Shown here: piece by piece, positions 41,106 to 50,170 of the stretch
How positions within the stretch are numbered: the stretch's first letter is position 1
Layout of the letters: every line of letters starts with the position of its first letter
Source of the DNA: Polaribacter sp. SA4-12
GTDB lineage: Bacteria; Bacteroidota; Bacteroidia; Flavobacteriales; Flavobacteriaceae
Reading direction: 5' to 3'
NCBI RefSeq assembly: GCF_002163675.1
Contig: NZ_CP019334.1
Coordinates: 2,523,501-2,587,500, forward strand
DNA: 64,000 nt
Program-made: the position numbers and the translations under genes
Notes under the pieces: generated by a model
Seen by the model: the letters and a program-made list of their open reading frames with translations, nothing else
The model's database searches: none
What the model was told of the DNA's origin: nothing

Positions 41106-41597
41106 TTATTTTTTAATCCAATTTACAACCACTTTATTGTTTTCAGAAAAATATTCTCCATCAGGAGAAAGCAATTCTGGAAAAACATTTTTTAATCTTT
41201 TATTGACTTGGAAAGAAAAATCGTTAAAATTTAGTGTTAAAACCACTAAATCTGTAGCTTGATTAATGTATAATATATTGTTTCTAACAGCAATATCTGT
41301 TGCTCCTGGAATCTTTAAAAACTTCTTTTTAATAGGGTTAGCAGTATCTGAATTATCGAATATATGAAACCCCGTTCGTTTGTCATTTATAAAAATATAG
41401 TTATTTATAATATAAATTTTAGAAGATGTAACTACTTCTTTTTCTTCTTGAATAACAATTGAACTTTCAAAAACATCTCTATCTAAAGTAACTGGATCAT
41501 AACTAGATACAAAAATATTATCAATAGGTTCATCTTCTCTATTGTAAAAACAACTTGTAAGAGAAAAACATAACATAATTAAGACTAACTTTTTCAT
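41106..41597 (-). CDS. Small LVIVD-like lipoprotein
   Basis: Lipoprotein of 163 residues (signal MKKLVLIMLCFSLTSC). Its middle part, GFHIFDNSDTANPIKKKFL and GATDIAVRNNILYINQATD, resembles one or two LVIVD repeats, so it seems a shortened relative of its downstream neighbour, with which it forms a two-gene unit. Too few repeats for a closed propeller on its own; assembly with the partner is speculation. Confidence 0.75.
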   Translation of the reverse strand: MKKLVLIMLCFSLTSCFYNREDEPIDNIFVSSYDPVTLDRDVFESSIVIQEEKEVVTSSKIYIINNYIFINDKRTGFHIFDNSDTANPIKKKFLKIPGATDIAVRNNILYINQATDLVVLTLNFNDFSFQVNKRLKNVFPELLSPDGEYFSENNKVVVNWIKK

Positions 41598-41723
41598 AAC
41601 GTATGTGTTTAATTCTATTCTTCTACTAATATATATTTTATAGATGAGAAAAAAACAAAATGGTTGCGTGAATTACTGTTAAAAATTTGTTTTTGAAAAT
41701 AAGTGTTCTAAATATATAATGGA

Positions 41724-42353
41724 TTATTTACCATTAAAAGTATTCATAGTATTTGCCAAACCCTCAGTACCAAAAGAGGTTATTATTTTTGCAGAAGTCG
41801 GTAAACGCTCTATTAACTGGCTAATCTCTTCTTTATTCCATTCTCCAAGCACAAAGTCTGCTTGTCTTCCTTTACTGTAATTACCACCAACACCAAACCT
41901 AAAACGTGCATATTGTTGGGTATTTAATTTTTCTTGAATATCTTTTAATCCATTGTGCCCACCAGCAGAACCTTTGGCTTTTAATCTAATACTTCCAAAA
42001 TCTATATGTACATCATCTGTGACTACTAAAATATTTTCTATGGATATATTCTCTTTTTCCATCCAATATTTCACTGCTTTTCCGCTTAAATTCATAAATG
42101 TACTTGGCTTTAACAGGATAAAAGTTCTGCCTTTAAATCGGAATGTAGCAACATCACCTAGCTTTTCAGTTTCAAAAGTCACCTTGTTTTCTTCTGCAAC
42201 TTCATCAAGAATTTTAAACCCGATGTTATGACGTGTATTTGTATACTTTTCGCCAATGTTTCCTAAACCAACAATTAAAAATTTCTTCATCAATTCTTCT
42301 TTAGTTTCAACTTTTGTTCCAAATAAATTAGAAAAGAAGTTTTTTAAATCCAT
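41724..42353 (-). CDS. pth: Peptidyl-tRNA hydrolase
   Basis: Essential enzyme that frees tRNA from stalled peptidyl-tRNA. The full frame is 209 residues; the conserved domain begins at residue 22 (MKKFLIVGLGNIGEKY). Catalytic residues are visible: Asn and His in YTNTRHNIGF near 37-46 and Asp in VVTDDVHIDFG near 113-123. FRFGVGGNYSKGRQADFVLG follows. The 21-residue extension may be real, but the -7 box ends 5 bases before its ATG, so translation from the ATG at 42288-42290 is also plausible. Confidence 0.93.
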   Translation of the reverse strand: MDLKNFFSNLFGTKVETKEELMKKFLIVGLGNIGEKYTNTRHNIGFKILDEVAEENKVTFETEKLGDVATFRFKGRTFILLKPSTFMNLSGKAVKYWMEKENISIENILVVTDDVHIDFGSIRLKAKGSAGGHNGLKDIQEKLNTQQYARFRFGVGGNYSKGRQADFVLGEWNKEEISQLIERLPTSAKIITSFGTEGLANTMNTFNGK

Positions 42354-42357
42354 TTGG

Positions 42358-42365
42358 CAAAAATA
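42358..42365 (-). promoter_or_regulatory. -7 box of pth
   Basis: TATTTTTG on the minus strand matches TAnnTTTG. It lies almost at the first ATG, which predicts a leaderless or very short-leader message for the long form. Confidence 0.45.
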
Positions 42366-42375
42366 CTAAAATAAA

Positions 42376-42405
42376 AAAAAGCGTTACAGACTTGTAACGC
42401 TTTTT
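42376..42405 (-). terminator. Intrinsic terminator after rplY
   Basis: AAAAAGCGTTACA and TGTAACGCTTTTT pair perfectly (13 bp) around GACT. It ends the prs-rplY unit on the minus strand, 20 bases after the rplY stop. Confidence 0.9.
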
Positions 42406-42425
42406 GTAAATTATGCTTGCAAAAA

Positions 42426-43028
42426 TTATTCTGCAGCAGCTTCTGTAGCTTCTTCTGTACCTTCTTCTTCGTCTTCTGCAGTTGCATTACGAGAAGTTCT
42501 TACTTGAACAACAACAGTGTTATCTGGGTGCATAAATGTATACGCATCATTTACTATTGAAGATACCAATAATTTACTTCCAATTTTTAACTCAGAAATA
42601 TCTGCAGTTACAAAATCTGGTAAATTAGATGGTAAAGCTTTTACTTTTAATTTACGGTTAGTAAAACGTAAAGAACCACCATTTAATACTCCCGGAGAAG
42701 TACCAGTTAATCTTACAGGAATCTTCATTGTAATTTCTTTATCATCAAATAATTGATAAAAATCTACATGAATAATTCTGTCTGTTACTGGGTGAAACTG
42801 AATATCTTGCAATACTGCTTCTACTTTTTGACCATCAACATCTAAACTTGCTGTATAAACATTTGGAGTGAATACCAAGTTTTTAAACGCTTTTTCTTCT
42901 GCTGAAAAGTGTATTGGTGTTTTTCCTCCGTATATAACGCAAGGAACCATACCAGCATTACGTAAGGCTTTAGTTGCTACTTTACCTACGCTTTCTCTTT
43001 TTGATCCTTTAATCGAAATTGATTTCAT
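42426..43028 (-). CDS. rplY: 50S ribosomal protein L25 (CTC/TL5 form)
   Basis: Ribosomal protein of 200 residues that binds 5S rRNA. The N-terminal L25 domain (about 1-88) begins [16 protein letters not shown], with MVPCVIYGG near 28-36, and the C-terminal beta domain (about 95-180) holds [16 protein letters not shown] and [15 protein letters not shown]. An acidic tail rich in Glu and Ala ends the protein. It follows prs by 17 bases, a common pair in Bacteroidota and other bacteria. Confidence 0.95.
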   Translation of the reverse strand: MKSISIKGSKRESVGKVATKALRNAGMVPCVIYGGKTPIHFSAEEKAFKNLVFTPNVYTASLDVDGQKVEAVLQDIQFHPVTDRIIHVDFYQLFDDKEITMKIPVRLTGTSPGVLNGGSLRFTNRKLKVKALPSNLPDFVTADISELKIGSKLLVSSIVNDAYTFMHPDNTVVVQVRTSRNATAEDEEEGTEEATEAAAE

Positions 43029-43045
43029 TACTTTTATTATTTTAT

Positions 43046-43987
43046 TTACATTAAAAATTGTCCACTAATTGAAGTATTGTCTTGCACTTTATGCATAACA
43101 TCAGCAAATAATGGCGCGCAAGATACTACTTTTATTTTAGAAGTTACCTTCTTTAAAGGAATTGTATCTGAAACAATTAGCTCTGTTAACCCAGAGTTTT
43201 CTATTTTTTCATAAGCTCCTCCAGAAAGTATTGGGTGTGTACAAATTGCACGAACACTTAAAGCTCCTCTTTCCATCATTAAATCTGCTGCATGTGCTAA
43301 TGTTCCTCCAGTATCAATCATGTCATCAACTAAGATTACATTCTTTCCTTTGACATCTCCAATTAACTCCATATGCCCTATTACATTTGCTTTTTTACGC
43401 TGTTTATAACAAATTACAACATCACAATGTAAATGTTTAGAATATGCATAAGCTCTTTTAGAACCACCCATGTCTGGGGAAGCAATTGTTAAATTATCTA
43501 AGTTTAAACTCTCAATATATGGCATAAAGATTGTTGAAGCATACAAATGATCAACTGGCTTTTCAAAGAAACCTTGAATTTGATCTGCATGTAAATCCAT
43601 GGTCATAATTCTAGTTGCTCCTGCAACCTGTAATAAGTTTGCAACTAATTTTGCTCCAATAGCAACTCTTGGCTTATCTTTCCTGTCTTGTCTTGCCCAT
43701 CCAAAATATGGCATTACTGCTGTTATATGTCTTGCAGATGCTCTTTTAGCAGCATCTATCATTAATAACATTTCCATTAAATTATCTGCTGTTGGAAATG
43801 TAGAACCTATTAAAAAGACTCTTCTTCCCCTAACAGATTCTTCGAAAGCTGGCTGAAATTCGCCATCACTAAAGTGAGTTGTAATTACATTTCCTAATTC
43901 AGCACCATATACTTTAGCTATTTTTTCTGCTAAAACGGTACTTTGTGAGCACGCAAAAAGTTTTGGTGCTAATTGATTTGTAGGCAT
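43046..43987 (-). CDS. prs: Ribose-phosphate pyrophosphokinase
   Basis: Cytoplasmic enzyme of 313 residues that makes PRPP from ribose 5-phosphate and ATP. Signature segments are [31 protein letters not shown] near residues 133-143, and the PRPP-binding loop [14 protein letters not shown] near 219-232. It heads the prs-rplY unit; a -7 box match (TACTTTTG on the minus strand) is at 44022-44029, about 35 bases before the ATG. Confidence 0.96.
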   Translation of the reverse strand: MPTNQLAPKLFACSQSTVLAEKIAKVYGAELGNVITTHFSDGEFQPAFEESVRGRRVFLIGSTFPTADNLMEMLLMIDAAKRASARHITAVMPYFGWARQDRKDKPRVAIGAKLVANLLQVAGATRIMTMDLHADQIQGFFEKPVDHLYASTIFMPYIESLNLDNLTIASPDMGGSKRAYAYSKHLHCDVVICYKQRKKANVIGHMELIGDVKGKNVILVDDMIDTGGTLAHAADLMMERGALSVRAICTHPILSGGAYEKIENSGLTELIVSDTIPLKKVTSKIKVVSCAPLFADVMHKVQDNTSISGQFLM

Positions 43988-44059
43988 TTAGTTGTTTTTT
44001 TGTTGTGTTGTTGTCTAAATACAAAAGTAGAAATTATTTTTTGAGTTTCGATTTTATTT

Positions 44060-44093
44060 TTTGACTTTAAAATAAAATAATTTAATACATTTG
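44060..44093 (+). promoter_or_regulatory. Promoter of tRNA-Leu
   Basis: TTTG at 44060-44063 and TACATTTG at 44086-44093 match the Bacteroidota -33 and -7 elements with a 22-base spacer. The tRNA begins 18 bases later. Confidence 0.6.
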
Positions 44094-44111
44094 CAATCGT
44101 ATTTATTACTT

Positions 44112-44193
44112 GCTCAAGTGGCGGAATTGGTAGACGCGCTGGATTCAAAATCCAGTTCTTTCGGGAGTGTGGGTTCGATTCCCACCTTGAGTA
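44112..44193 (+). tRNA. tRNA-Leu (CAA anticodon)
   Basis: An 82-base type II tRNA. The acceptor arms are GCTCAAG and CTTGAGT with a G-U first pair, followed by discriminator A. The D arm holds TGGTAGAC, the anticodon stem CTGGA/TCCAG encloses loop TTCAAAA with anticodon CAA at 44146-44148, the long variable arm is present, and the T arm is GTGGG-TTCGATT-CCCAC. CCA is not encoded. It reads UUG codons. Confidence 0.96.
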
Positions 44194-44200
44194 CAAAGGA

Positions 44201-44230
44201 AAAACCTCAACTTTTATAGTTGAGGTTTTT
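44201..44230 (+). terminator. Bidirectional intrinsic terminator after tRNA-Leu
   Basis: AAAACCTCAACT and AGTTGAGGTTTT pair perfectly around TTTAT with T-runs on both strands. It can end both the tRNA transcript and the xylan operon that arrives from the right. Confidence 0.9.
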
Positions 44231-44266
44231 TCGATTAACACTTATTCTTCAATTATATATAAACAA

Positions 44267-45304
44267 CTAATCGTTATAAGGTTCTATTGTTTGTATTGTT
44301 CCGTCTGAATTATAATTAATTTCTATAACTTTTACAGAACGTAAATGAGTAACTCCTTTCGATAAACTAGAATCATGATAAAACAAATAATCTTTCCCAT
44401 CAACATTACAAACAGAGTGGTGAGAAGTCCAACCTACAACTGGTTCTAAAATCTTACCTGCATATGTAAATGGTCCATAAGGATTATCTCCTATAGCATA
44501 ACAGATAAAGTGCGTATCTCCTGTTGAATATGAGAAGTAATATTTTCCATTGTGTTTATGCATCCATGCTGCTTCAAAAAAACGTCTATCAATATCTTTT
44601 GCTAATAATAACGCTCCATTTTCATCAATAATTTCTATTTCTTTTGGCTTTTCGTCATATTCTAACAAATCATCTGTCATTTTAGCTACAAAAGGCAATA
44701 ATGCAGGTTCATTATCTTCAGGAATAAATGCTGTTGGACTATCTGGTTGCTCTGCATTAAATTCACCTGATCGCCAACGCTGTAATTGTCCACCCCAAAG
44801 GCCACCAAAATACATATAACAACTTCCATCATCATCTTTAAAAACTGCAGGATCTATAGAAAAACTACCTTTAATTGCTTCTGGTTGTGCTTTAAATGGA
44901 CCTGTTGGAGAATCACTAACAGCAACCCCAATTCTAAAAATATCATCATGTGCTTTTGCAGGAAAAAACAAATAATATTTTCCATCTTTTTCATTAGCAT
45001 CTGGTGCCCACATTTGTTGTTTTGCCCAAGGAACATCATCTACATGAAGTGCCAAACCATTATCAACAGCAAGACCATCAATACTATCCATAGAAATTAC
45101 ATGGTAATCTTCCATCGCAAAATGGCTTCCTAAATCATCAAAAGCTTCTCCTGCATCAATATCATGAGATGGATAAATATATATTTTACCATCAAAAACA
45201 TGTGCAGATGGATCTGCTGTATAAATATGAGATACTAATGGTTGTGAAATGGCTTTCTTATTTAATTCATCAAAATTGATGTGTTCTATACTTTTTTCTG
45301 GCAT
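44267..45304 (-). CDS. Glycoside hydrolase family 43, cytoplasmic beta-xylosidase-like
   Basis: Enzyme of 345 residues with no signal peptide, so probably cytoplasmic, expected to release xylose (or arabinose) from imported xylo-oligosaccharides. The GH43 catalytic residues can be placed: base Asp in YTADPSAHVFDGKIY near 30-44, pKa-tuning Asp in SIDPAVFKDDDG near 148-159, and acid Glu in RFFEAAWMHKHNGKYY near 245-260. The five-bladed propeller length is usual. It lies 11 bases after the symporter gene, consistent with cytoplasmic processing of the transported sugar. Confidence 0.9.
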   Translation of the reverse strand: MPEKSIEHINFDELNKKAISQPLVSHIYTADPSAHVFDGKIYIYPSHDIDAGEAFDDLGSHFAMEDYHVISMDSIDGLAVDNGLALHVDDVPWAKQQMWAPDANEKDGKYYLFFPAKAHDDIFRIGVAVSDSPTGPFKAQPEAIKGSFSIDPAVFKDDDGSCYMYFGGLWGGQLQRWRSGEFNAEQPDSPTAFIPEDNEPALLPFVAKMTDDLLEYDEKPKEIEIIDENGALLLAKDIDRRFFEAAWMHKHNGKYYFSYSTGDTHFICYAIGDNPYGPFTYAGKILEPVVGWTSHHSVCNVDGKDYLFYHDSSLSKGVTHLRSVKVIEINYNSDGTIQTIEPYND

Positions 45305-45315
45305 TTTATAATTTT

Positions 45316-46752
45316 TTAAGCGGTTCTTCTTTCGTTTAACTCTTTTTCAATTTTTAATTCCATCTTTTTATCAATTTCATAGAAAAACAATAATCCAACT
45401 CCTATTAAAAATGGAATTGCAGGAAAAATACTGATTAACATTTTTGTTCCATGAATTGCACTTTCTACTTGTGAATCTGCTTTTGGAACATAATTGTACA
45501 ATCCTAAAATCCATGCAACTAAAGCACTACCAATACTTAAACCTCCTTTTAACCCCACCATCATTGCCGAAAAAATGATAGCAGTTGCTCTACGGTTGTT
45601 TTTCCATTCAGAATAATCAGCTACATCTGCAATCATAGCCCAAAGAATGGGTATTGTTATTCCGTAGAAAAAACCATGTAAAATTTGTGATAAGAAAATC
45701 AATCCAATAGACTCTGGAGAGAGAAAATAGAAGAAAATAATAAACAATGTTGATATAAATAAAAATGTTTTAAAAACATCTCTTTTCCCATATTTATCAG
45801 CTAATTTTTTAGACAATCCAATACCAACCATCATAAAAATAATTCCTCCTGCGTTGAACAATCCAAAACCTGCAGAAACAGGATTTTCTCCAAAGAAATT
45901 AATACCAATACTTGATAAAAAATCTAAAATAGGACTTATAAAACTTGTTAATTCTTTCTCATCTACAAAATTGTTAAAATAATAAACGTAAGAGCCACCT
46001 TTCATTGCCAATGTAACAAAGACTAACGTTGTTAAAACCAACATAATAACCCAAGGTTTATTTTTAAATAAATCTCCTAAATCTTCTTTTAAACTTGACT
46101 TCTGTTCTGGTTTAGGTATAATACGTTCTTTTGTGGTAAAGAAAGTAATTAATAACATTACGGTACCTATAACTGCTAGCCACGTCATTACTAATTCAAT
46201 ACCAACTGCTTTATCTCCTCCACCAGCAGTTTCAATAATTGGTAACATAAATACTTGCACAAAGAACTGAGCAAACATTACAGCGACAAATCGATAGGAA
46301 GAAATACTATTTCTTTCTCCCATATCACCTGTAATTACACCACTTAAAGCTGAATAAGGTAAATTATTTGCTGAATATAATAACAGTAACAAAGTATACG
46401 TTATGACTGCATAAATAACTTTTCCTTTGTATTCAAAATCTGGTGTTGTAAAAGCTAAAATTGCTGTTACACCTAAAGGTATTGCAGTCCATAAAATCCA
46501 AGGTCTAAACTTACCAATTTTAGTATTTGTTCTATCTGCAATAGCTCCAATAATTGGATTAAAACCAAAAGCTGCTACAAGACCAACTGTCAATATTATT
46601 GCAGATGCATGATTTGATTCAAGACCATAGATATCAGTATAGAAATATGCTAGATAGGTCATTAAAGTTTGAAAAACTAAATTGGCTGCTAAATCTCCAA
46701 GAGCATAACCTACTTTTTCTTTTACTGATAATTTTTGTGAAATAGTTGTCAT
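45316..46752 (-). CDS. MFS transporter, glycoside-pentoside-hexuronide cation symporter family
   Basis: Inner-membrane symporter of 478 residues with about 12 helices, similar to XynB/XylP/MelB-type GPH carriers. The opening KEKVGYALGDLAANLVFQTL is typical, as are GFNPIIGAIADRTNTKIGKF near 57-76 and the later PILWAMIADVADYSEWKN near 375-392. Xylobiose or other xylo-oligosaccharides are the likely cargo, from the GH10 and GH43 genes on each side. It follows the GH10 gene by 13 bases. Confidence 0.92.
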   Translation of the reverse strand: MTTISQKLSVKEKVGYALGDLAANLVFQTLMTYLAYFYTDIYGLESNHASAIILTVGLVAAFGFNPIIGAIADRTNTKIGKFRPWILWTAIPLGVTAILAFTTPDFEYKGKVIYAVITYTLLLLLYSANNLPYSALSGVITGDMGERNSISSYRFVAVMFAQFFVQVFMLPIIETAGGGDKAVGIELVMTWLAVIGTVMLLITFFTTKERIIPKPEQKSSLKEDLGDLFKNKPWVIMLVLTTLVFVTLAMKGGSYVYYFNNFVDEKELTSFISPILDFLSSIGINFFGENPVSAGFGLFNAGGIIFMMVGIGLSKKLADKYGKRDVFKTFLFISTLFIIFFYFLSPESIGLIFLSQILHGFFYGITIPILWAMIADVADYSEWKNNRRATAIIFSAMMVGLKGGLSIGSALVAWILGLYNYVPKADSQVESAIHGTKMLISIFPAIPFLIGVGLLFFYEIDKKMELKIEKELNERRTA

Positions 46753-46765
46753 AATTTAGGAGCTG

Positions 46766-47914
46766 TTATTTTGCCTTATTTTTAAGAGCAATTACATTAT
46801 TATAAACTTCCTTTGGTTTATTATCTCTACCAAAAAGTAACGGATAGTTTGTTCTACCATTTATTGGCCAATCATTTAACCAAGACTGTCCATCATTAAC
46901 TCCCCAAAATGTAACACGACTAATTTTATCTTTATGTTTTAAGAAAAGATTGAAAATATCTTCATATCGTTTTGCTATTTTTTGTTTTGCTTCTTCTGTT
47001 AATCCATCTACATAAGGATCCATTTTAGGATCACCTTCATAACGCTCATAACTTTGTTCTACTGCTGCTCCATCCAATTCCCATGGATTCGGCAAAGCGG
47101 TAACATCTAATTCTGTGAACATTACTTTTACACCCAAGTCTGAATATGCAATAATACTGTTCTCAATATCTTCTATTGATGGTCCTTCTATACTCCAATG
47201 AGCTTGCATACCTACACCATCAATCTTAATTCCTTTTGCTTGTAAATTCTTTACAACTCTAATGACTCCTTCTCTTTTTGCTGGTTTCCACAGATTATAA
47301 TCATTGTAAACTAACTCTGCATCTGGTGCTGCTTTTGCAGCTAGTTTAAATGCTAACTCTAAATAACTTTCATCTCCAAATAACTTATAGAAAATTGATT
47401 CTCTTGGAGTTCCATCTTCATTTAAAGCTTCATTAACTACATCCCAAGAATCAATTTTACCTTTATATCTTCCTGCAATTGTATTTATATGTTTTGTAAT
47501 CTGATTTACTAAAGTGTCTTTGTTTTTTATCTCATTTACCCAAGGAGCCAATTGACTATGCCAAAGCAAAGTATGCCCCACAACGTGCATATTATTTTTT
47601 TTACCGAAAGCAACATAAGCATCTGAAACCTCAAAATTATAAGTATCTTTTTCTGGGTGAATTTGCTCCCACTTTAAATCATTTTCTGGAGTAATTGCAT
47701 TAAACTCTTTAGTTATTAAAGTCGTCTGTTTTGCATCTACTTCTTTAATTTGACCAGTATTAAGAGCTGTACCAATTAAAAAATCTCCATTATAACTTTT
47801 CTTTAAAGAGATTTCAATTTCTTGATTCTGAATCGTGTTTTCTTTTTTTGCCTCTTTACAACTTAAAAAGCAAATTGAGAATAAGAGTAAAGTTGAATTT
47901 ATTTTATTAAACAT
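46766..47914 (-). CDS. Endo-1,4-beta-xylanase, GH10, lipoprotein
   Basis: Xylanase of 382 residues with a lipoprotein signal (MFNKINSTLLLFSICFLSC). A complete GH10 barrel follows (about 35-375). The acid/base Glu is in WDVVNEALNEDG near 158-169 and the nucleophile Glu in MFTELDVTALPNP near 262-274; GHTLLWHSQLAPWVN is the conserved strand-3 block. A membrane-bound, periplasm-facing or surface position is likely. It sits between a Kelch lipoprotein (11 bases upstream) and the symporter. Confidence 0.95.
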   Translation of the reverse strand: MFNKINSTLLLFSICFLSCKEAKKENTIQNQEIEISLKKSYNGDFLIGTALNTGQIKEVDAKQTTLITKEFNAITPENDLKWEQIHPEKDTYNFEVSDAYVAFGKKNNMHVVGHTLLWHSQLAPWVNEIKNKDTLVNQITKHINTIAGRYKGKIDSWDVVNEALNEDGTPRESIFYKLFGDESYLELAFKLAAKAAPDAELVYNDYNLWKPAKREGVIRVVKNLQAKGIKIDGVGMQAHWSIEGPSIEDIENSIIAYSDLGVKVMFTELDVTALPNPWELDGAAVEQSYERYEGDPKMDPYVDGLTEEAKQKIAKRYEDIFNLFLKHKDKISRVTFWGVNDGQSWLNDWPINGRTNYPLLFGRDNKPKEVYNNVIALKNKAK

Positions 47915-47925
47915 ATATATTGTAT

Positions 47926-48903
47926 TTATTTGTAAATTTCTATTGATGTTAATTCTGGCCCACCTCCTTGATTTCCACTTCCTGAAGCGATATAAATTTT
48001 ATCGTTTAAAACAGCAGCATTTGTTCCGTGTCTCCCTATATTTAAACTTGGCTTTTTCATCCACGTTTTATCCTTTAAATTAAAACTAAACATTAATTTA
48101 TTGGCTTCTTTTTTCGCTGTTTCTCCTCCGAGAAAATAAAGTTCATCATTTAAAACAACAGTTCCACTTCCTGCTGCAGGATTTGGTAATACTTCTTTAA
48201 ATGTGCTCCATTTATGAGTTGAAAAATCGAAATAATCAACCGTGTTTATTGCTGTTTTAAAGAAGGCTGCAAAGTTATCATCTTCATGATAGCTTGTATT
48301 TCTACCTCCTAAAGCAATTAAATAATTCTCTAAAACAACTGCAGAACTATGATCTCTTTTAGTAGGTGAATTTGGTAAAACTTTCCATGTATTATTTACA
48401 GGATCATAAACATCAAACATTGATGAAGTACCACTTGTATGCCCATTAACAATACCATTTGTTATGTATATTTTATCATTAAAAAGAACGACACCTGCTC
48501 CACCTCTTCTTCTTTCTAAAGGAATTTCAAAAACAGTTTGCCAAATATCTTTTTCTGCATCAAACTTATAAACGTGAGTTAAAGGTTTTTCTAAAGGATA
48601 ATTACCAGTTAAACCAGAAACAATATAAATACTACCATTAAAAGAAACTGGCGTAATATGATTCATTTCTATTGGTGTTTCATTTAATGACGACCATGTA
48701 TTGTTTGCTGTTGTAAATTTATCTACTGGTCTATCTCCTCTTCCACCAATTAAATAAAGTGCATTTTTATGGGCAACAAAACCACATTCATGTCTTGCAG
48801 TGCAATTTCCTTTAGCATCAATAACGTTCCATTTAGGATTGCTATTACAACCGAAAATAAAAACGGCAACGAACAAGTATTTAAATATATTTTTCCTTAA
48901 CAA
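47926..48903 (-). CDS. Kelch repeat lipoprotein
   Basis: Protein of 325 residues built from about six Kelch repeats, a beta-propeller, with blocks such as NALYLIGGRGDRPVD, GSIYIVSGLTGNYPLE, DKIYITNGIVNGHTSG, LIALGGRNTS and ELYFLGGETAKK. A lipoprotein signal (LRKNIFKYLFVAVFIFGC) is visible only if translation starts at the TTG at 48901-48903; no ATG is available nearby and an in-frame stop lies just upstream. Kelch proteins of PULs may bind glycans or act as mutarotase-like enzymes; here the role is open. Confidence 0.83.
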   Translation of the reverse strand: MLRKNIFKYLFVAVFIFGCNSNPKWNVIDAKGNCTARHECGFVAHKNALYLIGGRGDRPVDKFTTANNTWSSLNETPIEMNHITPVSFNGSIYIVSGLTGNYPLEKPLTHVYKFDAEKDIWQTVFEIPLERRRGGAGVVLFNDKIYITNGIVNGHTSGTSSMFDVYDPVNNTWKVLPNSPTKRDHSSAVVLENYLIALGGRNTSYHEDDNFAAFFKTAINTVDYFDFSTHKWSTFKEVLPNPAAGSGTVVLNDELYFLGGETAKKEANKLMFSFNLKDKTWMKKPSLNIGRHGTNAAVLNDKIYIASGSGNQGGGPELTSIEIYK

Positions 48904-49113
48904 AATCTAACTATTGTATGTTTCTCTTAATGCGATTAAGTGAATTTTTAATATAAATTGATAAACAAGTCATTGTATAAAAAACGCCTTGTTAGTTGAT
49001 TAAAATTAGCTGTAATCTGTAGATTTATATAAAACAAATACTGCTTTTAGTAAAACAATTCTTGCATTACAATAATTAAATTCTATTTTAAAAGGTTTGA
49101 TAATGTGAAGCAA

Positions 49114-50164
49114 TCATTTACCAACACTAAACTTATAAGTAGTTCTTGAAAAATATTTTTCTCTTGGAAGTAATAACGTTGATGGAAAGTTTGATTGATT
49201 AGGACTATTTGGAAAATGTTGGGTTTCTAAACAAAACGCTGCTCTTTTTTGATATAAAATACCGCCTTTACCTTCTATATCTTTTAGATGATTTCCTGAA
49301 TAAAATTGCACTCCAGTTTCTGTTGTATAAACCTCTAAATTTCTACCAGAATTTTCATCAATGACCTTTGCTACAAAATCAGAATCAACCTCATTTAGGA
49401 CAAAATTATGGTCAAAACCACTACCTAACTCTATTTGTTTATGCTGTTTTTTTAAAGCTTTCTTTATAGTTTTTAAGTTTCTAACTTAAAAGAGAATTCC
49501 TAACATTTTCTAAATTACCAATAGGAATCATTTTTTCATTTACTGGTAAATAATGATCTGCCTTTATTTGAAATAAATGATTTTCTATTGTGTTGTTAAA
49601 ATCGCCCGATAAATTAAAATAAGAATGGTTTGTTAAGTTTACAACAGTTTTTGCATCCGAAACTGCAAAATATTCTATTTGTAATTCATTTTCATCGGTT
49701 AATGTATAAACAACCTTCACTTCTAAATTACCAGGAAAACCTTGATCTAAGTGTTTTGACAAATAAGTTAACTCTAAACTAGATTCTGATATTTGTTTTG
49801 CTTCCCAAACAACTGCATGAAAACCTTTTTCACCTCCATGTAATTGGCATTCTTCTTCATTTTTAGCTAACGAAAACTCATTATTATCTATGCTGAATTT
49901 ACCATCAGCAATTCTATTTCCATATCGACCAATAATAGCTCCAAAAAAATGATCAGGCTTTTCTAAATAATCTTTTGCAGAGTCGTAGCCTAAAACAACA
50001 TCTTTAAAAACACCATTTTTATCAGGAACAAAAAGGTTTACAACCCTACCTCCATAATTGGTAATCTGACTAACAATTCCGTTCTTATTTTTTAAGGTAA
50101 ATAATTTAATTCCTAGTTCTTCAGAACCCGTTGAGAACTTATCAGCATCTATTAATTTTATCAT
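49114..50164 (-). pseudogene. Aldose 1-epimerase (GalM family), frameshifted
   Basis: The first 227 codons (50164 to 49481) encode a GalM N-terminal part: QITNYGGRVVNLFVPDKNG, FFGAIIGRYGNRIADG, LHGGEKGFHAVVWE with the catalytic His, and NLTNHSYFNLSG, ending abruptly at TAG 49481-49483. The rest of the protein continues in another frame from about 49482 to 49114: IELGSGFDHNFVLN, YTTETGVQFYSGNHL, AFCLETQHFPNSPNQ with a catalytic Glu. One extra base or two missing bases near 49481-49488 explain it; two added T would give SFR where the family has DFR. True loss or a sequencing error cannot be told apart here. Confidence 0.85.
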
Positions 50165-50170
50165 TTTTGT

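Noticed and set aside
44786..45133. 115-codon plus-strand frame inside the GH43 gene
   Set aside because: Shadow of the GH43 frame, whose catalytic residues are all present; the translation is low-complexity in Ile, Thr and Cys.
49114..49311. 65-codon minus-strand frame as a separate small gene
   Set aside because: Its sequence is the C-terminal end of GalM in the shifted frame and begins with an internal GTG; it belongs to the frameshifted epimerase.
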